Shown here: positions 17,853 through 28,109 of the stretch, one piece after another | Layout of the letters: the number at the start of each line of letters is the position of its first letter | How positions within the stretch are numbered: the stretch's first letter is position 1 | DNA from: Vibrio plantisponsor | GTDB lineage: Bacteria; Pseudomonadota; Gammaproteobacteria; Enterobacterales; Vibrionaceae | Reading direction: 5' to 3' | Length of the DNA stretch: 64,000 bases | Assembly: GCF_013041605.1 (NCBI RefSeq) | Contig: NZ_JABEQC010000008.1 | Location: forward strand, 124,001 to 188,000 | Notes under the pieces: model-generated | The model's input: only the letters and a program-made list of their open reading frames with translations | Told to the model about the DNA's origin: nothing | Databases searched by the model: none | Translations under genes and position numbers: made by a program

Positions 17853-19208
17853 ATGGAGCTGATACTCATATTGTTGGCGGTGATTGGCTTTATCGTCATC
17901 GCTACTACAAAGTTCAAGTTACACCCATTCTTAGCATTAATCAGTGCCGCTTTTATCGCTGCATTTGCTTACGGCTTACCCGCTGATAGCATCGCTAAAA
18001 CCATCACCAGTGGTTTTGGTGGGATCCTAGGCTACATCGGTTTGGTGATTGTCTTAGGTACCATTATTGGTGTTATCTTGGAAAAAAGTGGCGCTGCTAT
18101 CACTATGGCAGATAGCGTCATTCGTATCTTGGGTGACCGATTCCCTACCCTAACAATGACAATCATCGGCTACATCGTTTCCATTCCTGTATTTTGCGAT
18201 TCTGGCTTTGTTATTTTGAACTCACTTAAAGAGTCACTCGCTAAACGTCTGCGCACTTCCAGTGTTGCAATGAGTGTAGCGTTAGCAACAGGCTTATACG
18301 CAACCCACACCTTCGTTCCACCAACACCAGGTCCTATCGCCGCTGCAGGTAACTTAGGTCTGGAGTCGAATCTTGGATTAGTTATTGGTGTCGGTGTCTT
18401 TGTTGCCGCAGTAGCTGCTCTTGCAGGTATGCTTTGGGCGAATCGCTTCAAAGACGTTGCCCCAGATAACATCGACGAAGCACATCAAGAACTAAACCAA
18501 GATTGGAAAGCACTGAAAGAGTCTTACGGTAAGCTACCTACAGCTGGCCAAGCATTCTCTCCGATCTTTGTGCCAATTCTGTTTATCTGTTTAGGCTCTA
18601 TTGCAAAGTTCCCATCTTATCCATTGGGTCAGGGAATTGTTTTTGATGTTTTGGCGTTCTTAGGCCAGCCTCTGGTTGCATTGTTTATGGGTTTGCTACT
18701 TTCTATTCGTCTGCTTAAATCAGACGACAAGGCAGAAGAGTTCGGTCAAAGAATCAGCCAAGGCATTACATCTGCTGCACCTATTTTGCTAATTACAGGC
18801 GCTGGTGGTGCATTTGGTGCAGTGCTGAAAGCAACAGAGCTAGGCAGTTACTTAGGTGAGACGTTATCAAGCTATGGCGTAGGTATCTTTATGCCATTTA
18901 TCGTAGCTGCCGCATTGAAAACTGCACAAGGCTCTTCAACAGTTGCACTGGTTACGACCTCTGCTCTTGTCGCTCCGATGTTAGCTCAACTAGGCTTAGA
19001 TACTGAAATGGGTCGAGTACTGACCGTTATGGCGATTGGTGCAGGTGCAATGACAGTGTCTCATGCCAACGACAGTTTCTTCTGGGTTGTTTCTCAGTTC
19101 AGCCGCATGAGTGTGGGTTTGGCGTACCGCGCACAGACCACAGCAACATTGATTCAAGGTGTGACAGCCATGGCGCTGGTTTACCTATTAAGCCTGATTT
19201 TACTGTAA
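17853..19208 (+). CDS. GntP family gluconate/glycerate:H+ symporter
   Basis: This 451-residue inner-membrane permease has about twelve hydrophobic segments and the GntP family signature around residues 140-175 (CDSGFVILNSL, ATGLYATHTFVPPTPGP). GntP proteins import gluconate, idonate, fructuronate or glycerate with a proton. The neighbouring glycerate kinase and CdaR make D-glycerate the most likely substrate here, an inference from context. GGAG lies 9 bp before the ATG, and the kinase follows after 10 bp. Confidence 0.88.
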   Translation: MELILILLAVIGFIVIATTKFKLHPFLALISAAFIAAFAYGLPADSIAKTITSGFGGILGYIGLVIVLGTIIGVILEKSGAAITMADSVIRILGDRFPTLTMTIIGYIVSIPVFCDSGFVILNSLKESLAKRLRTSSVAMSVALATGLYATHTFVPPTPGPIAAAGNLGLESNLGLVIGVGVFVAAVAALAGMLWANRFKDVAPDNIDEAHQELNQDWKALKESYGKLPTAGQAFSPIFVPILFICLGSIAKFPSYPLGQGIVFDVLAFLGQPLVALFMGLLLSIRLLKSDDKAEEFGQRISQGITSAAPILLITGAGGAFGAVLKATELGSYLGETLSSYGVGIFMPFIVAAALKTAQGSSTVALVTTSALVAPMLAQLGLDTEMGRVLTVMAIGAGAMTVSHANDSFFWVVSQFSRMSVGLAYRAQTTATLIQGVTAMALVYLLSLILL

Positions 19209-19218
19209 GAGAGAGTTC

Positions 19219-20349
19219 ATGAAGATAGTTATTGCACCTGATTCTTTTAAAGAAAGTCTGTCCGCAATGGAAGTGGCGACTGTTATTGAACAAGGATTTA
19301 AACAAGTCTTTCCTCACGCAGACTACGTCAAAGTACCAATGGCAGACGGTGGCGAAGGCACGGTGCAATCCTTGGTGGATGCAACGGGTGGCCGCATTAT
19401 CGCTTGCCAAGCAACCAATCCACTGGGGCAACCTGTTGAAGGTTTTTATGGACTATTAGGTGACGGTGATACTGCCGTCATCGAAATGGCTGCGGCTTCC
19501 GGTTTACATTTGGTTCCTCAAGCAAGCCGAAATCCACTGTGCACAACCTCGTACGGTACAGGTGAATTGATTCTGGCTGCTTTGAATCACAACGTAAAAC
19601 GCATCATTGTTGGACTCGGTGGTAGCGCCACTAACGATGCTGGTCTCGGCATGTTACAAGCTTTAGGAGTTCAGTGTTTGGATGCGCAAGGTTTAGCTTT
19701 GCCAGCTGGAGGATCTTCGTTAAACAAGCTTGACACTATTGATCTTTCAACCTTGGATACTCGTCTTCAGCAAGTGGAATTACTGGTTGCTTGCGATGTG
19801 GATAATCCACTATGTGGTGCTCATGGTGCTTCTGCCGTATTCGGCCCGCAAAAAGGGGCTACGCCAGAGATGGTAGAAACTCTTGATCGGGCTTTGAAGC
19901 ACTTTGCTGACGTGGTTAAAAAAGATCTTAATAAAGATATTTTGCCTCTTTCTGGTGGCGGTGCTGCCGGAGGAATGGGCGCCACTTTAGTCGGAGTGTT
20001 GAACGCGGAGCTACAACCGGGCGTTGATATCGTCATTGAAGCAATAAAGCTCGATAGCTTGGTACAAGATGCCGATCTAGTGATCACAGGTGAAGGGCGC
20101 ATAGATAGTCAGACCATACATGGGAAAACTCCTATCGGTGTCGCACGTACAGCCAAACGTTATGGTAGAAAAGTGATCGCGATTGCTGGATGTTTTACAC
20201 CTGACTATGGTGTGGTTCATGATCATGGTTTGGATGCAGTCTTCGCGATTGTTAACCGCTCCGTTGATCTCGATACTGCATTACAGGAAGCTGAACTTAA
20301 CCTGCTGCAAACATCAAGCAATATAGCTAGGTTGCTCAAGCTCGCGTAA
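19219..20349 (+). CDS. garK: Glycerate kinase (GarK/GlxK type)
   Basis: The 376-residue class I glycerate kinase converts D-glycerate to 2-phosphoglycerate, an intermediate of glycolysis. The family start KIVIAPDSFKESLSA is complete, as are PMADGGEGTVQSLV (about 37-50), GLGGSATNDAGLGM (about 133-146) and GEGRIDSQTIHGKTP (about 290-304). It follows the permease by 10 bp in one transcription unit, which ends at a strong terminator. garK versus glxK cannot be settled by sequence alone. Confidence 0.9.
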   Translation: MKIVIAPDSFKESLSAMEVATVIEQGFKQVFPHADYVKVPMADGGEGTVQSLVDATGGRIIACQATNPLGQPVEGFYGLLGDGDTAVIEMAAASGLHLVPQASRNPLCTTSYGTGELILAALNHNVKRIIVGLGGSATNDAGLGMLQALGVQCLDAQGLALPAGGSSLNKLDTIDLSTLDTRLQQVELLVACDVDNPLCGAHGASAVFGPQKGATPEMVETLDRALKHFADVVKKDLNKDILPLSGGGAAGGMGATLVGVLNAELQPGVDIVIEAIKLDSLVQDADLVITGEGRIDSQTIHGKTPIGVARTAKRYGRKVIAIAGCFTPDYGVVHDHGLDAVFAIVNRSVDLDTALQEAELNLLQTSSNIARLLKLA

Positions 20350-20374
20350 CAATATCAAGCTCTCTCCAACAGCT

Positions 20375-20402
20375 AAAAAGCCACTTATTCAAGTGGCTTT
20401 TT
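20375..20402. terminator. Terminator after glycerate kinase
   Basis: A perfect 12-bp stem (arms 20375-20386 and 20391-20402, core AGCCACTT/AAGTGGCT) around an ATTC loop has A tracts on the left and T tracts on the right. Confidence 0.92.
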
Positions 20403-20481
20403 ATTACGTTTATGATTACGTATCTTTATTAAGCGACAATACGTGAGTGTCTTTATCGCAGCCATCCGCTTTGAATTGATA

Positions 20482-20514
20482 ATAAAAAAACCGCCGATTT
20501 TCATCAGCGGTTTT
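20482..20514 (-). terminator. acnB terminator
   Basis: On the minus strand ACCGCTGAT pairs with ATCGGCGGT (one G-T wobble) around a GAAA loop and is followed by seven Ts. It lies 27 bp past the acnB stop. Confidence 0.88.
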
Positions 20515-20540
20515 AATCATTAAAGTTTCACCAAGGTTAC

Positions 20541-23138
20541 TTATGCCGGCTCTTGGAAAATTACCGTGTCAGCTTTCTTGGTGTAATCCGCCATACGGTG
20601 GAAATTTAGGTAACGGTATGTATCCGCAGCAGTTGCGTTAATTTGCTCTGCGTATTGTAGGTACTCTTCTTTGGTCGGGATACGACCTAGAATTGCACCA
20701 ACAGCCGCAAGTTCTGCTGAAGATAGATACACATTTGCACCAGTACCGAGACGGTTCGGGAAGTTACGTGTTGACGTAGACATTACCGTTGATTTGTCCG
20801 CTACGCGAGCTTGGTTACCCATACATAGTGAACATCCCGGAGTTTCAATACGAACCCCAGCACGGCCAAAGATACCGTAGTAACCTTCTTCTGTTAGCTG
20901 ATCGCGATCCATCTTAGTTGGCGGAGCCACCCATAGACGCGTTTCTAGCTGACCATTGAACTTCTCAAGCAGTTTACCCGCCGCACGGAAGTGACCAATG
21001 TTTGTCATACATGAACCAATGAACACTTCATCGATTTGAGTGCCTTGAACCTCAGATAGAAGACGAGCATCATCTGGATCGTTTGGCGCACAAAGAATTG
21101 GTTCTTTAATGTCTGCAAGATCGATTTCGATTACGTGAGCGTATTCTGCATCTTTATCTGCACTCATTAGCTCAGGGTTTGCTAACCACTCTTGCATCGC
21201 TTTAATACGACGTTCAATCGTACGCACATCACCGTAGCCTTCAGCGATCATCCACTTAAGCATAGTGATGTTAGAGTTTAAGTACTCTTCGATTGATTCT
21301 TGAGACAGTTTCACTGTACAACCCGCTGCAGAACGTTCTGCAGAAGCATCTGAAAGTTCGAATGCCTGCTCAACCGTGAGGTGCTCAACACCTTCGATTT
21401 CTAGTACGCGACCAGAGAATTCGTTGATCTTACCTGCTTTCTCTACAGTCAACAGACCTTGCTTGATGCCGTAGTAAGGGATTGCATGTACTAGGTCACG
21501 TAGTGTGATACCCGGCTGCATTTCGCCTTTGAAACGAACCAAGATAGATTCAGGCATATCAAGAGGCATAACGCCTGTTGCTGCTGCAAACGCAACAAGA
21601 CCAGAACCCGCAGGGAAAGAGATACCCAATGGGAAACGAGTATGTGAGTCACCACCAGTACCAACGGTATCTGGAAGCAGCATACGGTTTAGCCATGAGT
21701 GGATAACACCATCACCCGGACGTAGTGATACGCCACCACGGTTCATGATGAAATCAGGCAGTGTGTGGTGAGTATTCACGTCTACTGGCTTTGGATACGC
21801 TGAAGTATGACAGAATGACTGCATCACTAGGTCAGCAGAGAAGCCCAGACACGCAAGGTCTTTCAGCTCGTCACGAGTCATAGGGCCAGTAGTATCTTGA
21901 GAACCAACCGTTGTCATTTTCGGTTCACAGTAAGTACCCGGACGAATACCTTCTACGCCACACGCTTTACCCACCATTTTCTGAGCAAGCGTAAAGCCTT
22001 TGCCGCTGTCAGCAACAGGTACTGGGCGACGGAACACATCAGATGCGCTCAAGCCTAAAGATTGACGAGCTTTATCTGTTAAACCACGACCAACGATCAA
22101 TGGGATACGACCGCCAGCACGAACTTCATCAATCAGTACGTCAGTTTTTAGTTTGAAGGTAGCCAGTACTTCACCAGTTTCGTGGTTACATACTTTGCCT
22201 TCGAATGGATAGACGTCAATTACGTCACCCATGTTCATTTTCGATACGTCAACTTCGATTGGTAGCGCGCCAGCGTCTTCCATAGTGTTAAAGAAGATTG
22301 GAGCAATCTTACCGCCCAGCACATAACCGCCAGCGCGTTTGTTTGGAACGAATGGGATGTCGTCACCCATGAACCAAAGCACAGAGTTAGTCGCTGATTT
22401 ACGAGATGAGCCCGTACCTACGACGTCACCAACGTACACTAGCTGATGGCCTTTCTCTTTAAGCGCTTCGATTTGCTTAATTGGACCAATGCTGCCTGGT
22501 TGATCTGGATTAATACCGTCACGTTCGTTTTTCAGCATTGCTAAAGCGTGTACAGGGATATCAGGACGAGACCATGCATCTGGTGCTGGTGACAAGTCAT
22601 CCGTGTTTGTCTCACCTGTTACTTTAAATACAGTCAGAGTGATTTTTTCTTGTAGCGCAGGTTTAGACAGGAACCATTCTGCGTCAGCCCAAGATTGAAG
22701 GACTTGTTTTGCGAGTTCATTACCTGCTTTTGCTTTCTCTTCTACATCATAGAAAGCATCAAACATAAGCAGAGTATGAGATAGAGCTTCAGCAGCAATA
22801 GGTGCTAGTTCAGCGTCATCAAGAAGTGAAACCAGTGGCTCGATGTTGTAGCCACCTTGCATGGTACCTAGTAGTTTTGCAGCTTTTGCACGACTGACTA
22901 GAGGAGAAGTTACTTCCCCTTTCACGATAGCCGTTAGGAAACCCGCTTTTACATAAGCAGCTTCATCAACGCCCGGTGGAATACGGTTTTCAAGCAGATC
23001 AAGGATGAATTCTTCTTCACCTTGAGGGGGATTCTTTAACAGTTCAACAAGTCCAGCAACTTGCTCTGCATCTAGGGGTTTAGGTACAACTCCTTCAGCG
23101 GCACGCTCTTCGACGTGTTTACGGTAGGCTTCAAGCAC
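20541..23138 (-). CDS. acnB: Bifunctional aconitate hydratase B / 2-methylisocitrate dehydratase
   Basis: This TCA-cycle enzyme isomerises citrate and isocitrate and can dehydrate 2-methylisocitrate. From the GTG at 23138 it is 865 residues, the exact length of E. coli AcnB, with the expected [15 protein letters not shown] start. GAGAGG lies 9 bp upstream of that GTG. An ATG nine codons earlier is less likely. The order is the HEAT-like domain typical of AcnB (about 1-160), the swivel domain (about 165-380) and the catalytic domains. The [4Fe-4S] cysteines are in GSCMTNIGH and [22 protein letters not shown] and NTHHTLPDF are conserved active-site blocks. The gene is monocistronic between a terminator and a 243-bp upstream gap. 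Confidence 0.96.
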   Translation of the reverse strand: MLEAYRKHVEERAAEGVVPKPLDAEQVAGLVELLKNPPQGEEEFILDLLENRIPPGVDEAAYVKAGFLTAIVKGEVTSPLVSRAKAAKLLGTMQGGYNIEPLVSLLDDAELAPIAAEALSHTLLMFDAFYDVEEKAKAGNELAKQVLQSWADAEWFLSKPALQEKITLTVFKVTGETNTDDLSPAPDAWSRPDIPVHALAMLKNERDGINPDQPGSIGPIKQIEALKEKGHQLVYVGDVVGTGSSRKSATNSVLWFMGDDIPFVPNKRAGGYVLGGKIAPIFFNTMEDAGALPIEVDVSKMNMGDVIDVYPFEGKVCNHETGEVLATFKLKTDVLIDEVRAGGRIPLIVGRGLTDKARQSLGLSASDVFRRPVPVADSGKGFTLAQKMVGKACGVEGIRPGTYCEPKMTTVGSQDTTGPMTRDELKDLACLGFSADLVMQSFCHTSAYPKPVDVNTHHTLPDFIMNRGGVSLRPGDGVIHSWLNRMLLPDTVGTGGDSHTRFPLGISFPAGSGLVAFAAATGVMPLDMPESILVRFKGEMQPGITLRDLVHAIPYYGIKQGLLTVEKAGKINEFSGRVLEIEGVEHLTVEQAFELSDASAERSAAGCTVKLSQESIEEYLNSNITMLKWMIAEGYGDVRTIERRIKAMQEWLANPELMSADKDAEYAHVIEIDLADIKEPILCAPNDPDDARLLSEVQGTQIDEVFIGSCMTNIGHFRAAGKLLEKFNGQLETRLWVAPPTKMDRDQLTEEGYYGIFGRAGVRIETPGCSLCMGNQARVADKSTVMSTSTRNFPNRLGTGANVYLSSAELAAVGAILGRIPTKEEYLQYAEQINATAADTYRYLNFHRMADYTKKADTVIFQEPA

Positions 23139-23381
23139 GACTTTTTTCCTCTCATTGCGGTTCACCTAATAATTATAAAAATGTAAGTGAACATCCTTGG
23201 AAACTTGGCTCTCCGTTGCCCTTGTTTTCATTCAAATATGACTGAGAAACAGCGCCCTAGAGGCCAAACTGTGGGCGTCAGAATAGCAAATTTAACGATA
23301 AATTAAAATCTCATCATTTTGACCAACATAGCAACTTAAGACTAAAGTTTGACGATTCTCACCATTAAACTTTATCCCTCA

Positions 23382-25700
23382 TCACTTAAACGTGGTTCCT
23401 AGAATCAAATATAACGAATCGAAATTCTGCTCTGTGCGTCCATAACCGAACATTACAGGCCCTATTGGCGAATCAACACATGCAAAAACAGACGCTGCAC
23501 CATATAAAGGAGCCTCTTCTAGACTTAAATCAGGGTCAGACCAAACGCCTCCATACTCAATCGACGCCCCAAGATATACAGGCGATGCGAAGAGTCCAAA
23601 GTCATTGTCAAACCAGCGATAACGGTAAATCAAACTGGTATACGCTTTGTTTTGTCCAATCAGACTGTTGCGCGGTATACCGGACAAATTCAAAAAACCA
23701 CCGATGGTTTTAGGATCAATCGGTGTGGAAGAGTTCTTACTTTTTACAATTCCATACTCTGCATTTCCGACCAAAGTATGGCGTTTATAGCTTTGTGCAG
23801 CGACAAATTTGGTCGAAAGTTCATAAACCGTATCTTCACCATCCTCTTCCATTACAGAGGAATTAGAATAGGAATCATCATGAGAAATCAGATATTCGAA
23901 GTCTAAATAGACACCTTGAGTCGGCAAGCTGAAACTGTCTAATGTATCAATCCGATAACTGGCAAATAATCCTTGGCGTTTAAAAGATACATCCCCTATA
24001 TCTGGTAAATTTGAGAGTTCTGCACTACCGTCTGTATAACGAATACCAATTTTCGCTTCACTCCACAGCGCGCTCTGATATCCAATCGCAGCTTCTGCTA
24101 CCCACTCCAAATAAGAGACAGGTACATAGTTTTTGCTTGCTTCTAAGCCGGTATTATCAAATCCACTGATTGGCACATTTCGCTTATCATTAGTGTATCG
24201 TCCAGACAGCGTTGTAAATGCCTTTTGTGTGGAAAATAGTGGGGAGTAAAATTCCGCTTCAAGGCGTTTATCCGTACCACCATCCATATTGATCATGACT
24301 CCAGCACCGCTGGAGTTAAGATCAGTGAAATTGGTTGAAATGCCAATCGAATACTGGCTGTCAGTGGTAAAGTCGTCTTCCAAGAAAAAGCGGAAATTGG
24401 CATAATTTGGCCCCCACGATTTTTCTCTCACATCAACGACCAGCTCTTCATCACCTTCATTTTCTTGATATTTGTAACTGACCAGTTCAAACCTATCTAA
24501 CGCATAAAGATTTTCGACACTTGTTTCTATTTCTTCAGTTGTCAACGCCTTACCTTGATCTAGGTTTAATAGGTTTTTCAGTAACAAATCACTGTAGTGA
24601 CTGTTGTTATTGAGAATGACCTTATCAACAACAACTTCATCACCATATTTCAACTCACGTCTGCGTTCTTCTTTTTCATCAATGTATTTCTGGTAATCCG
24701 CACTGCTCAGTGACAAATGAGATAATGCCTGCTGATTTTCTATTGCTGCCTGATAACCCTTCTCAAAAGCATCTGGCATACGCTCGAATTCAGTGGTCTC
24801 CATCTGCCCGACTTGAGGCTTCAGAAAAACATCGCCGTCTGTCAACATATCAGCTTGGTCTTGAGTGCTGCGGCGAACAAGATAGTTTGACAGTTGATCA
24901 GCCATGGTTAAGAAGTTGGTAAAGTCTTCCTGAGCTTTGTAATCCGTACTGATATCTACCGCAATGACAATGTCCGCGCCCATTTCTCTGGCAACATCAA
25001 CAGGCATGTTATTGGTTACACCACCGTCCACCAGCAGATGTCCATCAACTTCATAAGGAGGTAACGCACCGGGAACAGACATGCTCGCCATCATGGCGTC
25101 AACCAGATAACCCTTATCGAGTACAACAGGTTGAAGTTCAACAATATCCGTTGCTACCGCGCGATAAGGAATGGCAAGCTGATTGAAGGATTCAAACGGA
25201 GAGAGGTTGCCAGTAGTCACACGCAGAATACGTAACATGTTCTGCCCTTGAACCACGCCTTTAGGAGCGCGCACTTCCCACCAGTGAATACCTAAATCCG
25301 TTGTCAGTTGATAACGGTCTTCGTATTCTTTATCTCGCACAAGACGTTGACTACGACTTACGCGATCGCGATAACCACTGTTCCAGTCAACGCTATAAAT
25401 CAGGCTTTCTATTTCAGAGGCGCTCATACCCGTGGCATACAAACCACCGACATAAGCCCCCATACTGGTACCAGTCACGATATCGACAGGAATGTGCATT
25501 TCTTCCAGAGCTTTTAGCACGCCGATATGTGCAGCGCCTTTAGCGCCGCCACCTGCGAGTACCAACGCAATTTTAGGGCGCTTGGTTTGGGGCTGTTCTA
25601 TTTGAATAGATTTCGTTTGTGAATCCGCAACGTTAGCGAAAACGCTAAATGGAAGCACCACATTCGCCAAGCAGATAAAACAGAGTAACTTATAAGTCAC
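23382..25700 (-). CDS. Patatin-like phospholipase, type Vd autotransporter (PlpD-like)
   Basis: The 772-residue protein has an N-terminal signal peptide (about 1-23, ending SVFA). A patatin lipase domain follows (about 43-235) with oxyanion loop GGGAKG, nucleophile elbow GTSMG (S79) and catalytic D225 in DGG. Then come a POTRA-like segment (about 350-420, VDKVILNNNSHYSD) and a C-terminal Omp85-type beta-barrel ending LILGTTFK. This is the architecture of PlpD-type (type Vd) autotransporters, which expose or release the lipase through an outer-membrane barrel. The protein lacks a separate TpsB partner. Phospholipase A activity is expected from the intact Ser-Asp dyad; surface exposure is inferred. 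It lies 49 bp downstream of mrcB on the same strand. Confidence 0.88.
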   Translation of the reverse strand: MTYKLLCFICLANVVLPFSVFANVADSQTKSIQIEQPQTKRPKIALVLAGGGAKGAAHIGVLKALEEMHIPVDIVTGTSMGAYVGGLYATGMSASEIESLIYSVDWNSGYRDRVSRSQRLVRDKEYEDRYQLTTDLGIHWWEVRAPKGVVQGQNMLRILRVTTGNLSPFESFNQLAIPYRAVATDIVELQPVVLDKGYLVDAMMASMSVPGALPPYEVDGHLLVDGGVTNNMPVDVAREMGADIVIAVDISTDYKAQEDFTNFLTMADQLSNYLVRRSTQDQADMLTDGDVFLKPQVGQMETTEFERMPDAFEKGYQAAIENQQALSHLSLSSADYQKYIDEKEERRRELKYGDEVVVDKVILNNNSHYSDLLLKNLLNLDQGKALTTEEIETSVENLYALDRFELVSYKYQENEGDEELVVDVREKSWGPNYANFRFFLEDDFTTDSQYSIGISTNFTDLNSSGAGVMINMDGGTDKRLEAEFYSPLFSTQKAFTTLSGRYTNDKRNVPISGFDNTGLEASKNYVPVSYLEWVAEAAIGYQSALWSEAKIGIRYTDGSAELSNLPDIGDVSFKRQGLFASYRIDTLDSFSLPTQGVYLDFEYLISHDDSYSNSSVMEEDGEDTVYELSTKFVAAQSYKRHTLVGNAEYGIVKSKNSSTPIDPKTIGGFLNLSGIPRNSLIGQNKAYTSLIYRYRWFDNDFGLFASPVYLGASIEYGGVWSDPDLSLEEAPLYGAASVFACVDSPIGPVMFGYGRTEQNFDSLYLILGTTFK

Positions 25701-25748
25701 ACTACGCCCTCAATCCCTTAAAATTCAAAATACTATAAACTTCGGCCT

Positions 25749-28109
25749 CTACCACTGGAAGAGTTTTTTTATCCATTCCACAGGGCGATTCTCACACTGC
25801 TTCTTCCAGTCGCCATTCGGATCCCACACCGGAAGTTTAAAATCGTTGCCACAGTCCAGAGCGAGAGCACCGCTGCTCTTGTTCGAGAAGCCCACAGTGG
25901 TAACACCATTCGGCCATGGCAAGATCAGTTTCTCTGGAATCCGATACTGCAGATACTGAGCATAAACACGCAGAGCACCACTTGAGCCAGTTAAAGCTGT
26001 AGGTTTGTTATCATCTCGTCCTAGCCAGATTGTCGTTACTTCTCGACCATCAACGCCCACGAACCAGCTATCTCGGCTGTCATTACTGGTACCTGTTTTT
26101 CCTGCAAGCGCAGCCCAAGCAAACTGGTTTTGCAGGTAACGTCCTGTTCCTTCTAACACGCCACGTTTCATGGCGTATGTTGTGAGCCAAGCCGCTTGTT
26201 GATCGACAGCTTGATACACTTTAGGAATAGACTGGTAGAGAACATTGCCTTCTAAATCCAATACCGAACGTAGCGCAGACATCGGTGCTCTTTTGCCAGA
26301 GTTGGTTAACGTCTGATACATCTGTGCCACCTGATATGGTGAGAGCGAGAATGAACCAAGCAACATCGATGGCACAGGGCGAATTTCACTTTTATCGACA
26401 CCCAGTTGCTGCAAGGTATCTGAAACCTTATCGATACCCAGAGACATCCCCAATTGCACCGTTGGCACGTTCAAAGATTTAGCCAAAGCCATATATAGAG
26501 GCACATCACCGCGATACTGGCGATCAAAGTTTCTTGGGCTCCAAACGCTGCCTTCACTGCCTTTTAATGAGATTGGCTTATCGACTAAGGTGGTCGCTAA
26601 GTTGTATTTTTCAGGCTGAGCCAATGCGGTAAGATAAACCGCTGGCTTCACCAGAGATCCAATCGGTCTTCGCGCATTAAGCGCACGGTTGAACCCTTCA
26701 TAGCCAGCTCGTTTACCGCCCACCATTGCGCGAATTTCACCACTATGACGGTCAACAGCAATCGCTGCGGCTTCCAAATCTTTGCCTGCCGTTTTTTCTA
26801 ACTCTGGAACTTTATTCGCGATCGCTTGTTCCAGTTTGGCTTGCGATACAGGGTCAAGAGAAGTGAAAACACGCAATCCTGAATCTGATTTAAAATCACG
26901 CCCAAGTTTCTCATTCAATTCAATAGAAAGCTGCTGGAAATAGGCTGGCTGACGGCTGGCAATGCGTGCCACTTTTTGCACATCCAACGGACGAGTCACC
27001 GCTTGCTCATATTGCTTAGCGGTTAGGATGTCTTGATCCATCATCAGACGCAGAACTAAGTCTCGACGCTCTTTTGCTCTTTCTGGATAACGCATTGGGT
27101 TGTAATAGGAAGGACCTTTGACCATACCCACCAGCAGTGCCAGTTGATCAATGCGCAGTTCTTGCAGCGGCTGACCAAAATAAAGGCGAGACGCCAGACC
27201 AAAACCATGCACGCCTTCTTTACCATTCTGGCCTAAATACACTTCGTTCAGATACGCTTCCAGAATGCGGTCTTTGCTGTACCGGTAATCAATGATCAGC
27301 GCCATATACGCTTCACGCAGCTTACGCCACAAGGTTCTGTCGCTGGACAAGAAGATATTTTTAGCTAACTGCTGAGTCAGAGTACTGCCACCTTGTACTG
27401 TACGACCCGCTTTGAGGTTCACCATCATAGCGCGCGCAATGGCCAGTGGAGAGACTCCGTCGTGTTGATAGAAGTGTCTGTCTTCGGTGATTAACAGAGC
27501 ATCGATCATCACTTCAGGGAATTGCTCGCGACGTAAAAACAGACGCTGTTCTTGAACATCTTTCTCAAGCATCCCAAGCATCTTGGGTTCTAAGCGCAGA
27601 TAGCCCAGGTCACCCTTTTGCTCCAATGATTGAATACGTTGTACACCGTTTTCATCGAAATTGATCATAACGTGACGATCTGGTTCTGGTCCGTCAGAAA
27701 ACTCAAACGGACGACGAATCATTTCAATACGTGTTGAAGACGCGGAATACTCGCCAGCATATCTTGGGTTAGCGACTTTTCTGTAGTTCAGTACATCAAG
27801 CTCATTACGAAGCTCTTTAATACTTAAATTGTCTCCGGGTGCAATCTCCAGAATTCTCGCGTAAACAACCGTAGGCAGATCAAATAGCTGCCCTTCAAAA
27901 CGGTGCTTAATCACACTATCGAGATAAATACCGGCAAAGACCAACAAAGCGATGGCGGCGACACCTACTTTCCAACCAATCCCCCACAACCGCTTTAACC
28001 AAGACTTAGGGCGGTTCGGTTTGTTTGACGGAGTGCGAGATCTTGAAGACGGTTTAGCCGACGTTTTTCTTTTACTTTCCGATTTCGGGTTACTGCGTTT
28101 ATTTGTCAT
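25749..28109 (-). CDS. mrcB: Penicillin-binding protein 1B (bifunctional transglycosylase/transpeptidase)
   Basis: This 786-residue class A PBP polymerises and crosslinks septal and sidewall peptidoglycan. It has a basic, serine-rich cytoplasmic tail (1-40), one transmembrane helix (about 46-64) and a UB2H domain for LpoB-type activators (about 90-180). The glycosyltransferase domain follows with catalytic E209 in ITEDRHFYQHDG and GGSTLTQQLAKN. The transpeptidase domain has nucleophile S485 in GSLVKP and a KTGTS motif near residue 656. The ATG overlaps the hrpB stop by 4 bp (ATGA), as in E. coli, where hrpB precedes mrcB. Confidence 0.95.
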   Translation of the reverse strand: MTNKRSNPKSESKRKTSAKPSSRSRTPSNKPNRPKSWLKRLWGIGWKVGVAAIALLVFAGIYLDSVIKHRFEGQLFDLPTVVYARILEIAPGDNLSIKELRNELDVLNYRKVANPRYAGEYSASSTRIEMIRRPFEFSDGPEPDRHVMINFDENGVQRIQSLEQKGDLGYLRLEPKMLGMLEKDVQEQRLFLRREQFPEVMIDALLITEDRHFYQHDGVSPLAIARAMMVNLKAGRTVQGGSTLTQQLAKNIFLSSDRTLWRKLREAYMALIIDYRYSKDRILEAYLNEVYLGQNGKEGVHGFGLASRLYFGQPLQELRIDQLALLVGMVKGPSYYNPMRYPERAKERRDLVLRLMMDQDILTAKQYEQAVTRPLDVQKVARIASRQPAYFQQLSIELNEKLGRDFKSDSGLRVFTSLDPVSQAKLEQAIANKVPELEKTAGKDLEAAAIAVDRHSGEIRAMVGGKRAGYEGFNRALNARRPIGSLVKPAVYLTALAQPEKYNLATTLVDKPISLKGSEGSVWSPRNFDRQYRGDVPLYMALAKSLNVPTVQLGMSLGIDKVSDTLQQLGVDKSEIRPVPSMLLGSFSLSPYQVAQMYQTLTNSGKRAPMSALRSVLDLEGNVLYQSIPKVYQAVDQQAAWLTTYAMKRGVLEGTGRYLQNQFAWAALAGKTGTSNDSRDSWFVGVDGREVTTIWLGRDDNKPTALTGSSGALRVYAQYLQYRIPEKLILPWPNGVTTVGFSNKSSGALALDCGNDFKLPVWDPNGDWKKQCENRPVEWIKKLFQW

